Shown here: positions 26,905-35,830 of the stretch, piece after piece
Layout of the letters: each line of letters starts with the position of its first letter
Position numbering within the stretch: position 1 is the stretch's first letter
Assembly: GCA_015056565.1 (NCBI GenBank)
Contig: SVGB01000019.1
Span: forward strand, 1-55,425
DNA length: 55,425 nucleotides
Origin: Butyrivibrio sp.
GTDB lineage: Bacteria > Bacillota > Clostridia > Lachnospirales > Lachnospiraceae
Reading direction: 5' to 3'
The notes under the pieces: generated by a model
Told to the model about the DNA's origin: nothing
Databases searched by the model: none
Seen by the model: the letters and a program-made list of their open reading frames with translations, nothing else
Made by a program: the position numbers and the translations under genes

Positions 26905-28566
26905 TTACTTTATATCGAAATCATCGCCATCAGTGAAGGCAATGTCAAAATCATCTTTAGGTTCTGGAGCTTTGGCCTGTTTCTCATGTTTTGACTTAAC
27001 CTTAAGCTTGCCATTTTCGCCAAGATCACTCACCTTATCAAAGGCTGGCATCTTCATGCGTGGTGTAAGGTCAACGTCTTCATCATCCTCAGGAAGTACC
27101 ATTCCTTCCGGAACGAATCTTGGCTCCTTAACGCGTTTTGGTTCTGGAGCTGGTTCTGGAGCTGGCTCTGTAACTGGTTCCGGCTCTGGAGTTGGTTCTG
27201 ATTCTGGGGCTGTTTCTGGTTCTGGCTCTTGCTCAACTGCCTGAACATCTTCTTCTGCTGCTTCAGCCATCTCTTCCATCTTTACAAGCTCGTCATCTGA
27301 AAGCTCCGGAGCCACATACTCTCCCTCTTCATCAGATGGTGTGATGATAAGTGATGCAACGCATCCAAGGATAAATGCATAGTAAACTGTCACAAAAGCC
27401 TGGGTATTCATCCTTGTTGCACCCATAAATGGCACTGTGGCAAATATAAAGAGCATGGACAAAAGCCATGGAGAAACTCTCTCGAAATTCCTGTTCTTCC
27501 AAAATCCTACTATGACTCCGGACATAGCAACAGCTGTAATAAGGTAGAGTATCTTATGATCTGTGTATATCCAGAACATGCTGAAAGTATTGAGGTTGTG
27601 GAAATAGTAAGATGCCCAGTTATCAAGCCTTTCCAGAAGCATTGCAAAGCCTGCCTCCTGTGCGATCATCAAAAAGAAGGTTATGACTGCAACAAGCACA
27701 GTGATAATTAGCCTTACAAGATCATACCTGTAGTCTCTTCCGCACAAAAACAGGACAGCCACAAGAAATGGCAGGATCATTATGATGGTTCCTGCATCTA
27801 CATAGGCCATAAATCCCACTACGATCCCCACAAAGAAATACCAGATGAGGTATCCTGCAGATGTATATGATCCCTTGTAGGCTCCCCTTATATACAGGGC
27901 AACTACCAGGAATTCAAGCCCAAACATAGCCATGAACAGGTAATCCGTCGAAAGGGTAAGTCCTGTAAAACTTGTGGTAAAAACAGGCATGAAAGCGACA
28001 TATGCCGTAAACACGAAAGCTGCAGCCCTGCCAAGCAGTTTTTTAACAGTAAAATAGCTGCAGATCATGAATAAGGTAAAGCACGCTATCTGAAAAAAGA
28101 ATGGAACAGAAATGATATTGCCCGTAAAAATCAGAATGCCCTTTAAAATGGCTGAATAGAGAATAGACAAAAGGTCGTACTCTGCTGTCACATTCTGTCC
28201 GCCAATCATGGCATTTTCATAGAGGCTGTATTTACCACCGATATCTCCCGCGGTAGATGATAATATTTCTACCCTGTAGTAAAACGAAGCCGCAATGATA
28301 AGAACAATAAGGCACGAATAAAGAACATTAAAAAATGTCTTCTCGCCAAGGGCTTTAAATCCGATGGCGTCACTTACCTTACTAAGTAAAACTGTAACTA
28401 CAGACATGACAAGGGCACTCAAAAGTGCTACCACGCCACTATAATATATTGCCTTATCAGATGGAAAAAGTCCTAAAAAGAAACATAAACTCGCCACCAT
28501 CACAATGTCAAAAAGTAGGAATACTGCCCAGATGCATATTGCTGGCCATGTTCGCCTTAGTTTCAT
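26905..28566 (-). CDS. Multispan membrane protein with Glu/Pro-rich tail
   Basis: 553 residues. Residues 1-405 have about 11-12 hydrophobic helices, with a periplasm-type loop after helix 3 (IGGKYSLYENAMIGGQNVTAEYD); this topology resembles GT-C glycosyltransferases of the PMT/ArnT type, but no catalytic motif is certain. From about 415 to the end the chain is cytoplasmic, very acidic and rich in Glu-Pro repeats (455-490), followed by a mixed charged stretch ending DDFDIAFTDGDDFDIK. GGGGG lies before the ATG. It is co-directional with yebC (26 bp) and the M16C peptidase. Function is open; a polymer-assembly role is a guess. Confidence 0.7.
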   Translation of the reverse strand: MKLRRTWPAICIWAVFLLFDIVMVASLCFFLGLFPSDKAIYYSGVVALLSALVMSVVTVLLSKVSDAIGFKALGEKTFFNVLYSCLIVLIIAASFYYRVEILSSTAGDIGGKYSLYENAMIGGQNVTAEYDLLSILYSAILKGILIFTGNIISVPFFFQIACFTLFMICSYFTVKKLLGRAAAFVFTAYVAFMPVFTTSFTGLTLSTDYLFMAMFGLEFLVVALYIRGAYKGSYTSAGYLIWYFFVGIVVGFMAYVDAGTIIMILPFLVAVLFLCGRDYRYDLVRLIITVLVAVITFFLMIAQEAGFAMLLERLDNWASYYFHNLNTFSMFWIYTDHKILYLITAVAMSGVIVGFWKNRNFERVSPWLLSMLFIFATVPFMGATRMNTQAFVTVYYAFILGCVASLIITPSDEEGEYVAPELSDDELVKMEEMAEAAEEDVQAVEQEPEPETAPESEPTPEPEPVTEPAPEPAPEPKRVKEPRFVPEGMVLPEDDEDVDLTPRMKMPAFDKVSDLGENGKLKVKSKHEKQAKAPEPKDDFDIAFTDGDDFDIK

Positions 28567-28592
28567 TTTTAGGACCCCCGTCTAATTCGTTA

Positions 28593-29330
28593 TTATTCTT
28601 CTGGTTCTTCCCAGTTGTGATATACAGCCTGAACGTCATCATCCTCATCAAGAAGATCGAGAATTCTTGTAAGGAGCTTAACATTCTCAGGATCTGTAAC
28701 TGCAACATAGTTCTGAGGGATCATAGTAACCTCAGCTGAAGCAGTAGCAATCTTCTCGTTGTTCAGTGCCTCAACGACAGCCTGGAAATTATCAGGTGTA
28801 GTAAGGATCTCATAGCTGTCCTCTTCCTCATTGAAGTCATCTGCGCCGGCATCAAGTACCAGCATCATAAGATCATCAGAAGACATGCTGCACTCCTCTT
28901 TATCAATGAGGATCTGTCCCTTGTTGTCAAACATATATGATACGCATCCAGGTGTACCAACATTTCCATTTCCCTTTGAAAATGCTGCCTTAACGTTAGA
29001 TGCAGTTCTGTTCTGGTTATCAGTAAGTGCCTCTACAATAATAGCTGTTCCGCCAGGTCCATATCCTTCGTAAGTGATGTTCTTGTAATCAACGTTACCC
29101 TCGGCGCCTGATGCTTTTTTGATACCGCGATCGATAGTATCGTTAGGCATGTTGTTAGCCTTAGCCTTGGCAATTACCTGAGCAAGCTTAAAGTTGTTGG
29201 CAGGGTCTGGTCCGCCTTCTTTAACTGCAACAGCGATCTCTCTACCAATGATTGTAAAAATCTTGCCCTTTGCAGCATCATTCTTTTCTTTCTTGTGTTT
29301 GATGTTTGCAAACTTTGAATGTCCTGACAT
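28593..29330 (-). CDS. YebC/PmpR-family protein
   Basis: 245 residues starting MSGHSKFANIKHKKEKND and containing RNMPNDTIDRGIKKA-type and YEGYGPGGTAI motifs of the YebC family, full length. Members act as transcription regulators or, in the YebC2 group, help ribosomes through proline-rich stretches; which of these applies cannot be told here. AAAGGAAG lies before the ATG. It follows the CorC-like gene by 25 bp. Confidence 0.95.
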   Translation of the reverse strand: MSGHSKFANIKHKKEKNDAAKGKIFTIIGREIAVAVKEGGPDPANNFKLAQVIAKAKANNMPNDTIDRGIKKASGAEGNVDYKNITYEGYGPGGTAIIVEALTDNQNRTASNVKAAFSKGNGNVGTPGCVSYMFDNKGQILIDKEECSMSSDDLMMLVLDAGADDFNEEEDSYEILTTPDNFQAVVEALNNEKIATASAEVTMIPQNYVAVTDPENVKLLTRILDLLDEDDDVQAVYHNWEEPEE

Positions 29331-29355
29331 AAAAAACTTCCTTTCATAAAACTGT

Positions 29356-30720
29356 TTACTTATTTGCTATTTCTAATTCATCTTCCTCTTTCTCTTCAGT
29401 CTCCTCAGGGAGCCTGGTCAAAAGAACACTTGTCACCATGTGGTTCTGAACAGAAAGGATCTTGAAATTATAGCCGCCAACTTTTACTTCGAAATCCTCA
29501 TCCGGATCTGGTATCCTGTCAAGCTTAAATATAAGATATCCGTTAAGGGTTTCAAATTCGCTTTTTTCAAAAGAGATATCAAATCTCTTTTCAAGTACCT
29601 CCAGAGGAGTCTTGCCATCTACAGTAAACTCCATTGGATTCTTGGTAGGTTTGATATAGTTCTCATCCTCGTCGTACTCGTCCATGATATTTCCGACAAT
29701 CTCTTCGAGAATGTCCTCCATGGAAACAAGTCCAGCTGTCTGACCGTACTCATCGATAACAATCACCATCTGGGTCTTGGATGACTGCATGCTGTGGAAA
29801 AGAGAATCAATATTCCTGGTCTCCGGAACAAACTTAGGTTGCCTGAGGAGCCCCTTGATCTTCCTGATCGGAAGCTCTTCGTCTGTTTCCTCAGAAAGCT
29901 TCTTCATGGCATCTCTTATGTGCATGATACCTATGATGTGATCAATGTCATCAAGGTAGACAGGGAATCTGGAATTGTTGGTTTCCATCATGAAATTCAC
30001 AGCTTCCTTAAGGCTGACATTGGCATCAATGGCCATCATGGCGTTTCTGTTGGTCATAATATCCTGAGCTTCCTTGTCAGAAAACTCAAAGATATTGGTG
30101 ATCATGTCCGCTTCAGCTTCCTGGATAACTCCCTGCTCCTGTCCCTTCTCAATTGAATCCCTGATCTCTTCTTCAGTGACATCGTCCAGCTTGTCGTCGC
30201 CCCTTACCCCAAAGACATAAAGGATGCCAGTGGCAACAACTCCTGATAAAAACGAAAATGGCGCAGATATAAGGCCAAGGAAATATACAGGATAGTAACA
30301 GGCATAAGCCCACTTCTCAGGATTCCTTGCAGAAAGACGCCTTGGAATGATAACTCCAAAACACATGATAAAAAGAGCTATCACAGCACCTGAAATAATG
30401 CAGAGTACAAATGACGGAAAAGAGCTTCCGGAAGCGCCAAATACACTCGCCAGGTAACTACTTATCCTGCATGCAACAAATCCTCCAAGGATCATGTTCA
30501 TCACAATTGCCAGGATCTGCATTCTCTCTATATGCTTGACTTCATTATCAAAAAGCTTAAGAAGCCTTTCGCCTATCTTGTCTTTGCCTGATGCACTTTT
30601 CTTTTCAATCTCATCCTTGCTGACATGGTCAATTGCGACCTGAAAACCATAAATAAATATGTCTATGATCAGGATGATAAAAAAAGCTAGTATACTGGCT
30701 GAAGGCAAGTCGCCCTCCAT
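29356..30720 (-). CDS. CNNM/CorC-type transporter (hemolysin C-like) with CBS pair
   Basis: About 454 residues from the ATG at 30720, which has AGGAGG 7 nt upstream; upstream in-frame starts reach 30753 but lie before this site. An N-terminal CNNM (DUF21) membrane domain has four hydrophobic segments, followed by two CBS domains (TNRNAMMAIDANVSLKEAV; PIRKIKGLLRQPKFVP, QMVIVIDEYGQTAGLVSMEDILEEIVGNI) and a CorC_HlyC domain at the end. The family moves Mg2+ or other divalent ions and senses ATP-Mg with the CBS pair. It heads the long leftward run, with a likely promoter at 30767-30775. Confidence 0.92.
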   Translation of the reverse strand: MEGDLPSASILAFFIILIIDIFIYGFQVAIDHVSKDEIEKKSASGKDKIGERLLKLFDNEVKHIERMQILAIVMNMILGGFVACRISSYLASVFGASGSSFPSFVLCIISGAVIALFIMCFGVIIPRRLSARNPEKWAYACYYPVYFLGLISAPFSFLSGVVATGILYVFGVRGDDKLDDVTEEEIRDSIEKGQEQGVIQEAEADMITNIFEFSDKEAQDIMTNRNAMMAIDANVSLKEAVNFMMETNNSRFPVYLDDIDHIIGIMHIRDAMKKLSEETDEELPIRKIKGLLRQPKFVPETRNIDSLFHSMQSSKTQMVIVIDEYGQTAGLVSMEDILEEIVGNIMDEYDEDENYIKPTKNPMEFTVDGKTPLEVLEKRFDISFEKSEFETLNGYLIFKLDRIPDPDEDFEVKVGGYNFKILSVQNHMVTSVLLTRLPEETEEKEEDELEIANK

Positions 30721-30766
30721 AATCATTCCTCCTATAAACCAAAATGCACGCAAAATATCAAATTAC

Positions 30767-30775
30767 ACTATAACA
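30767..30775 (-). promoter_or_regulatory. Extended -10 promoter for the corC-like run
   Basis: On the minus strand the sequence TGTTATAGT gives an extended -10 (TG-N-TATAGT) about 47 bp before the start of the CorC-like gene. No good -35 is visible 17 bp upstream, as is common for extended -10 promoters. The divergent J-domain gene begins 80 bp away on the other strand, so this 130-bp gap must serve both genes. Confidence 0.5.
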
Positions 30776-30854
30776 CATTTTGAGCTGTGGTACTAGATTT
30801 TTGCACTCAATAATAGGATAATGGGTTCTAGACTATGAAAAAAGGTTGGAATTA

Positions 30855-31928
30855 ATGGGTTCACTGTTATCAATGGGGATAAAATCAATAACTAATGCTC
30901 TTTTGTATGCGCTTAAGGCTTTCTTTTCTCTGCTGACCTGGTTTTTAAAGGCATTTTTAAAAGGACTTAAGCTCTTTTTTGTATTTCTCCCAATTACCAG
31001 TATAATATTTGCACTTCTCTTTTTAGTAAGTATCTTTGTTCTTGTAACAGGTAGCAGCCCCCTTCCACAGACCATTCCTCTTTCAAAAGACCCTTCTTCA
31101 GTCATACTTCCTATGTTTGAAAGCTTAAAGCTTTGGTGGATCGAATCAGTTTACAACTATAAAGGAGAGGCTTCCTATATCCTTCTTTTGATCCTGACTG
31201 TCTTGATGTTCATTCCCGTAATGACTGTCTTTCTATGTTTCTTTGTATTTGCAGGCTTCGGAAACATTTTGTTTTTCAGCGTTGTAGCAGATGCCGTTTT
31301 ATATCTGCTTGGAGCCATTATTGGAAAGAGCTTTGCACGCCAAGCACTGTCCCGCTACTACAGGCTGTTCCCTGACGCTGGAAGAAGGCATGAGGAAAAA
31401 GAGTACGACAGGCTCCTTAAAAAGAGAAACAGGATGCTTGAGGAAGAGATGAGAGACTCTGGTCGCAGAAAGGCAGATGAGTTCTACGGTCCTGAAGATG
31501 ACTATGATGATGAAGAATATGAGGATGATTACTACTCTGAAGATGAGTACGATGAAGAAGATCGCTATTCTGATGACGAATACTACGAAGACGATTATCT
31601 CGAAGATGAATACGTTTCTGACTACGACGAAGAATACGATGAAGAATATGATGAAGAATATGGTGATGACGAGGAATATATAGAAGACTTCGAAGATGAC
31701 TATGACAATCCGAGAAATGGTCACGCAAGTAACAGGGCTGAAGCGCCAAAGCCAGCGGGCAATGTAGGTACCTTTGATTTCTTCGCTGGCTGCAACAGCC
31801 GGGAAAGTGTAGATAAAAAGTACCGCTCCCTGGTAAAGCTCTATCACCCGGACAACATGGACGGCGATAATGCAGCACTTACAGAAATCAATATACAGTA
31901 CGAAAAAGCCAAAAAAAGATGGTCCTGA
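30855..31928 (+). CDS. Membrane protein with acidic linker and C-terminal J domain
   Basis: About 357 residues. The ATG at 30855 has AAAGG 9 nt upstream; a TTG at 30846 is in frame but within that site. The N-terminal half has two hydrophobic regions (about 20-65 and 105-160). Then a basic helix (EKEYDRLLKKRNRMLEEEM) leads into about 75 residues made almost only of Asp, Glu and Tyr (about 213-288). The last 50 residues are a short J domain (FDFFAGCNSRESVDKKYRSL, HPD motif, DNAALTEINIQYEKAKKRW), which should recruit and stimulate DnaK. It would tether the chaperone to the membrane. Transcribed alone, against its neighbours. Confidence 0.83.
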   Translation: MGSLLSMGIKSITNALLYALKAFFSLLTWFLKAFLKGLKLFFVFLPITSIIFALLFLVSIFVLVTGSSPLPQTIPLSKDPSSVILPMFESLKLWWIESVYNYKGEASYILLLILTVLMFIPVMTVFLCFFVFAGFGNILFFSVVADAVLYLLGAIIGKSFARQALSRYYRLFPDAGRRHEEKEYDRLLKKRNRMLEEEMRDSGRRKADEFYGPEDDYDDEEYEDDYYSEDEYDEEDRYSDDEYYEDDYLEDEYVSDYDEEYDEEYDEEYGDDEEYIEDFEDDYDNPRNGHASNRAEAPKPAGNVGTFDFFAGCNSRESVDKKYRSLVKLYHPDNMDGDNAALTEINIQYEKAKKRWS

Positions 31929-31942
31929 TGACCATCTTTTTT
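31911..31942. terminator. Bidirectional terminator between convergent genes
   Basis: A 7-bp G/C-containing stem (GATGGTC 31918-31924, GACCATC 31930-31936) is flanked by seven A on the left and six T on the right, so it works on both strands. It overlaps the last codons of the J-domain gene (its TGA is in the loop) and touches the end of the minus-strand 507-residue gene. Confidence 0.92.
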
Positions 31943-33464
31943 ATTCGCTCTCATCGTGGTACCTGCACATCCTGATACCTGCAAGTCTGCCACTCTCCTG
32001 GACCATGAACCTGTAGAACCCGGAATCAAACCGGTATTCATAGTAGTACATTTTGCCACCGCCCACATCTTCTACGTGGTCTTCAGGTATGGACAGCTGT
32101 CCAAATTTTCTTTCCACTTCATTAATAAAATACTTATCAACTTCTATTCCCTTGGCTATCTTGTATGGGTAGTCCTGGTATTTATTCCATCTGAAGATAT
32201 TGCCATTTACCAGGGTTATCTGAAGATCAGACAGCTTCGCATCGTGGTCTAAGTTATTGTAAACACCAAAGTCAAGCCCACTGTATTCATTGCCCAGGTA
32301 ATATCCCTCAAAGTAGAATTCCTCTCCCGCAGGGATTATCGTATCTCCTGAAGAATCACATACAAATCCACCATTTTCCATCTGTCTGTAGGTTACTGGA
32401 AGCTTATAGACTATACCGTTTATTTCGAAAGTATAATCCTCAAGATCATCAGAAAGCTCTGTCTCGCTGAGCTTATCAACATTTTCGATTCTCGTCATCT
32501 GATAGTATTTATCAGTATGGGGATCATTTTCAAAGAACATTGGCTCTACCTCGTCGTAGTAGCCTCTTTTCTCTATTCTTGCAATACCCTTTTCGATATC
32601 GGAAAGAGTGGACGAGCTAGCGTCAGATACATCACCAAGCCTGAACATCTCCCCATAGTAATAGCATTCATGGATCTGTCTGAAGCTCTTGTACTCTCTT
32701 CTTAGCTCATCATTTAAGTTGTTTATCAGCTGCATGTACTCTCTCTGGCTAAGATATCCGCATTTATAGCACATATAGGACACCCTTATGAGCCTTAGGT
32801 AGTCATAGCCATCTATTCCGCTATCTCCAAATCTTAAATAGGCTAAAGCCGAGCCCTTAACTCTAAGAAATGACTCTGTACTGATACCGTTTTCCTTAAA
32901 ATAATCCACTGTTATGGTAAGACCATCTTCGTAGGTTAAGTCCTTGCCCTTGTCCTTTTCAATAAGACTTATGGCCATTTCAAGGGTTTTATTGTCATCA
33001 AGAAACTGCCTGTATCTGGCTCTGTGGCCATATTTGATCATCCTGTCCACAACTTCCTTGGCGCTTTTCCTGTCACTTATTTTATAGGCCTTATCGAGAA
33101 ATTCCTTGCAGTCTGGAATTTGTGAAGAGTTTAATAGCTGCCCTCCTATCCATTTCTCATTTCCATTTCCCATAAAAGAGTATATGGAAGTTGCAGCTGC
33201 AGCCCACTTATAGCTTGGTGTATCCTTCTCAGGATAATTAAGTGCAGATGAGAAGGTCTTATCGTCATCAAACTGGATCATCAGATTATGGTAGTTGGCA
33301 TTTTCTACCAGATCGCTGTTGCTATCAGATCCCCCGCCCGGATAGAAAATGATCTTGAAAAAAACTACACATAAAGCAATAATAAAAATAATTGCCAAAA
33401 ATGCCAGAGACTTATTTGCCTGCCTGTATCTTTTGCCGGGATCGTAGTACTCTTGATTACTCAT
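31941..33464 (-). CDS. Membrane-anchored protein of unknown function
   Basis: 507 residues. A cytoplasmic N terminus rich in Tyr/Gln/Lys (1-20) is followed by one transmembrane helix (LAFLAIIFIIALCVVFFKIIF) and about 460 extracytoplasmic residues. The outer part has a helical first half with Asp-Gly and Tyr-Arg motifs (DSGIDGYDYLRLIRVSYMC has the look of a DUF1266-like helical fold) and a beta-rich second half (TYRQMENGGFVCDSSGDTIIPAG). I do not recognise a family with certainty. It begins 5 bp after the helicase stop, with only a weak ribosome site, so translation is perhaps coupled to the helicase. Confidence 0.7.
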   Translation of the reverse strand: MSNQEYYDPGKRYRQANKSLAFLAIIFIIALCVVFFKIIFYPGGGSDSNSDLVENANYHNLMIQFDDDKTFSSALNYPEKDTPSYKWAAAATSIYSFMGNGNEKWIGGQLLNSSQIPDCKEFLDKAYKISDRKSAKEVVDRMIKYGHRARYRQFLDDNKTLEMAISLIEKDKGKDLTYEDGLTITVDYFKENGISTESFLRVKGSALAYLRFGDSGIDGYDYLRLIRVSYMCYKCGYLSQREYMQLINNLNDELRREYKSFRQIHECYYYGEMFRLGDVSDASSSTLSDIEKGIARIEKRGYYDEVEPMFFENDPHTDKYYQMTRIENVDKLSETELSDDLEDYTFEINGIVYKLPVTYRQMENGGFVCDSSGDTIIPAGEEFYFEGYYLGNEYSGLDFGVYNNLDHDAKLSDLQITLVNGNIFRWNKYQDYPYKIAKGIEVDKYFINEVERKFGQLSIPEDHVEDVGGGKMYYYEYRFDSGFYRFMVQESGRLAGIRMCRYHDESE

Positions 33465-33468
33465 AATA

Positions 33469-35625
33469 TCATTCAGATTTCAGATTGACCTTAAATGAAA
33501 TCTGCCTTGGTGTCTCCATTTCATCAAATTTAATAAGATAGCTCTCTTCCTGAGAGTTGATCTCAAGTATTATGCCACTACCAAGTATTGCATGCAACAC
33601 TCTTGTGCCAGGCTCAAGGAGATTTAGCTTTTCAGCTCCCTTTAAATGCCTTGAATCATTATCGATAAATTTTCTTGCAGAGACTAACAGTTCATCAACA
33701 TCACCGTCGGTGAATTCCAAAAGCTCTTTATCAATATCAAGGATAAATCTTGATGGATATCTTGGAATGCCCTCAAAATTCCTGCCTCCGGCCTCTGTTA
33801 TAAAGAGCTTTTTCTTAGCTCTTGTCATGGCAACAAAAGCAAGCCTTCTCTCCTCTTCCATGCCTTCAAGGGTGTGGATCTTGCGGGAAGGGAAAATGCC
33901 CTCGTTCATGCCACACAAAAATACATAAGGAAACTCAAGGCCCTTGGCTGCATGGACGGTCATGAGCTTGACCTTGTCCCCCACTCCTGCGTCAGAATCA
34001 GCATTAGTAAATAGTGCTACGTGCTTGAGATAGTCTTCAAGCCCCACTTCTTCGCCGCAGCTTGTTTCAAATTCAAAAATAGCCTGCTTGAGCTCAGCCA
34101 GGTTATCAAGTCTCTCCTGGGCACCCTCTGTCCTGAGCATCTCCTCGTAGCCGCTCTCATGAAGAATCCCTGTAAACACCTCAGATACCATCTTACCCTC
34201 ATAGCTCTCTGAGTAACTCTCAATAAGATCTATAAACTGTCTGGCCTTGGTGCCTCTCATTATCTCTGCATCAAGGTTCTCGCAAAGAGCCTGATATAGA
34301 GAGCATTCCTTCTCCCTGGAATACTGCTCCAAAAACTGCATGCGGCGCTTACCAAGGTTTCTCTTTGGCGCATTGGCTATCCTGCGAAAAGAGATATCAT
34401 CTCTGTAAACTATCATCTTAAGGTAGCTAAGTGCATCCTTGATCTCCATGCGTCCAAAGAACTGAACCCCGGAATAAATGGTATAAGGTATCTTTTCTTT
34501 TAACAGTCCCTCTTCTATGGTCCTGGTGACATAGTGGGCTCTATAAAGTATGGTCATATCCCTGTAAGGAACCCCCATGCCCTTAAGGGCCAGGATCTCT
34601 CCAGTGATATAGTCTGCTTCATTCTCCGTATCTGGAGCAAGGTGACACACCACCTTATCTCCGTCAGGGAGCATGGGAACAAGGTCCTTTTTAAGTCTGT
34701 CCCTGTTCTTGTCTATAAGAGAATTGACCGCATTTAGTATCTGGGGTGTAGACCTGTAATTCTCATTCATATAGATGGTCCTGGTGCCAGGAAATTTCTT
34801 GTCAAAATCCAAAAGAAAATGAACGTTGGCTCCTCTCCAGGTGTAGATAGTCTGGTCAGGATCTCCAACCACAAAGAGATTCTTGTGATAGGCTGATAAA
34901 ACCTCCATAAGCTCATGCTGAAGAGAGTCGATGTCCTGAAACTCATCGATCATGATGTATTCGAGGCGCTTCTGCCACTTGAGCTTGATATCCTCGTGCT
35001 TCGAAAAGATATACAGAGCAAATTTTATGAGGTCGTTATAATCAAGCCCAAAGCACTTTTTTTCCTGATAAAGGTACCCATAAAATAGTATGTCCCTGAC
35101 CTCTGTCGCCTTGTCGTATTTCTCCTTAAGGACCTCAGGGGACATACCTATCATATCGATATAGTACTCAGGCTCCTCAAAGATCTTGCGCATCTCAAAC
35201 ATATCCCTTGCCATTCCAAAGGTCATGTCCCTAAGGGATAATCCTCTCTCCTCATAGATGATCTTAAGTATGTCATCGATGTCCGAGTTGTCCAGCACCA
35301 TAAAGCTCTTGGGATACTGAACAGCGTGGGAATCCTCCTGAAGAACAGAGACGCAAAATCCATGGAAGGTATTGATATAGCCTGTATCATTGTCGCCAGT
35401 AAGCATATGTATTCTCTGGCGCATCTCGGTGGCTGACTTGTTGGTGAAAGTAACACAAAGAATATGACCTGGCATTATGCCAAGCCCATTGACAAGGTAT
35501 GCAAACCTTGAAGATAATGCCTTCGTCTTGCCACTTCCAGCTCCTGCCACAACCCGAACATAACCTTCTGTTGTGGTAACAGCTGTCTTCTGCGATTCGT
35601 TCAAATCCTGTAAAATATCAAGCAT
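33469..35625 (-). CDS. UvrD/PcrA-like superfamily 1 DNA helicase
   Basis: 718 residues: Walker A GAGSGKTKALSSR (about 27-39), motif Ia TFTNKSATEMRQRI, motif II DEFQDIDSLQ, motif III VGDPDQTIYTWRGA, motif IV YRST, motif V VKLMTVHAAKGLEFPYVF, motif VI VAMTRAKKKL. The order and length match UvrD/PcrA. The C-terminal extension ends with a Tudor-like piece (GTRVLHAILGSGIILEIN) as in PcrA, which binds RNA polymerase. It is slightly shorter than PcrA (about 740). Because genomes of this group often hold several UvrD paralogues, the exact name is left open. AGAGG lies before the ATG. Confidence 0.92.
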   Translation of the reverse strand: MLDILQDLNESQKTAVTTTEGYVRVVAGAGSGKTKALSSRFAYLVNGLGIMPGHILCVTFTNKSATEMRQRIHMLTGDNDTGYINTFHGFCVSVLQEDSHAVQYPKSFMVLDNSDIDDILKIIYEERGLSLRDMTFGMARDMFEMRKIFEEPEYYIDMIGMSPEVLKEKYDKATEVRDILFYGYLYQEKKCFGLDYNDLIKFALYIFSKHEDIKLKWQKRLEYIMIDEFQDIDSLQHELMEVLSAYHKNLFVVGDPDQTIYTWRGANVHFLLDFDKKFPGTRTIYMNENYRSTPQILNAVNSLIDKNRDRLKKDLVPMLPDGDKVVCHLAPDTENEADYITGEILALKGMGVPYRDMTILYRAHYVTRTIEEGLLKEKIPYTIYSGVQFFGRMEIKDALSYLKMIVYRDDISFRRIANAPKRNLGKRRMQFLEQYSREKECSLYQALCENLDAEIMRGTKARQFIDLIESYSESYEGKMVSEVFTGILHESGYEEMLRTEGAQERLDNLAELKQAIFEFETSCGEEVGLEDYLKHVALFTNADSDAGVGDKVKLMTVHAAKGLEFPYVFLCGMNEGIFPSRKIHTLEGMEEERRLAFVAMTRAKKKLFITEAGGRNFEGIPRYPSRFILDIDKELLEFTDGDVDELLVSARKFIDNDSRHLKGAEKLNLLEPGTRVLHAILGSGIILEINSQEESYLIKFDEMETPRQISFKVNLKSE

Positions 35626-35685
35626 ATAAATACCTCTGTTGATCTATATGCATACATTATACAAACATTTGTTCGCAATAGCAAG

Positions 35686-35711
35686 GGGGACAAGCAATGG
35701 GGACAAGCAAT
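35686..35711. repeat. Tandem 13-bp direct repeat
   Basis: Two adjacent perfect copies of GGGGACAAGCAAT, immediately left of the first palindromic element and continuing into GGGGACGG, the start of its outer sequence. They share the GGGGAC word with the palindrome arms, so they are probably degenerate edges of the same repeat. Confidence 0.8.
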
Positions 35712-35721
35712 GGGGACGGAC

Positions 35722-35793
35722 AAGACACGGGGACGGTTCTTCTGTCTTATTTTATCAAGATAAAACAAGACAGAAGAACCGTCCCCGTGTCTT
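35722..35793. repeat. Palindromic interspersed repeat, copy 1
   Basis: Arms of 35 nt (35722-35756 and 35759-35793) with one mismatch and a 2-nt centre: the left arm starts AAGACACGGGGACGGTTCTT and the right arm is its reverse complement. A weaker extension (GGGGACGGAC on the left, ATCCGTCCCC on the right, one mismatch) follows outside. The same sequence occurs at 38601-38704 in inverted orientation. It lies between alr and the helicase gene. The unit resembles REP/MITE-like repeats carrying the word GGGGACGGTTCTT that I recall from Clostridia genomes; no transposase is next to it. Confidence 0.92.
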
Positions 35794-35827
35794 ATCCGTC
35801 CCCGTGTCTTATCCGTCCCCGTGTCAG
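35794..35827. repeat. Tandem 17-bp repeat at the edge of palindrome copy 1
   Basis: Two direct copies of ATCCGTCCCCGTGTC plus CTT-like ends (35794-35810 and 35811-35827, the last two bases differ) follow the right arm, whose own end (ACCGTCCCCGTGTCTT) is a third, slightly different copy. The array ends 3 bp before the alr stop codon. Confidence 0.85.
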
Positions 35828-35830
35828 ATT

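Noticed and set aside
31299..31878. Long hydrophobic or His/Arg-rich minus-strand frames opposite the J-domain gene
   Set aside because: They are antisense images of the Asp/Glu/Tyr linker (GAT/GAA/TAC codons give Ile/Phe/Val or His/Leu); no ribosome sites.
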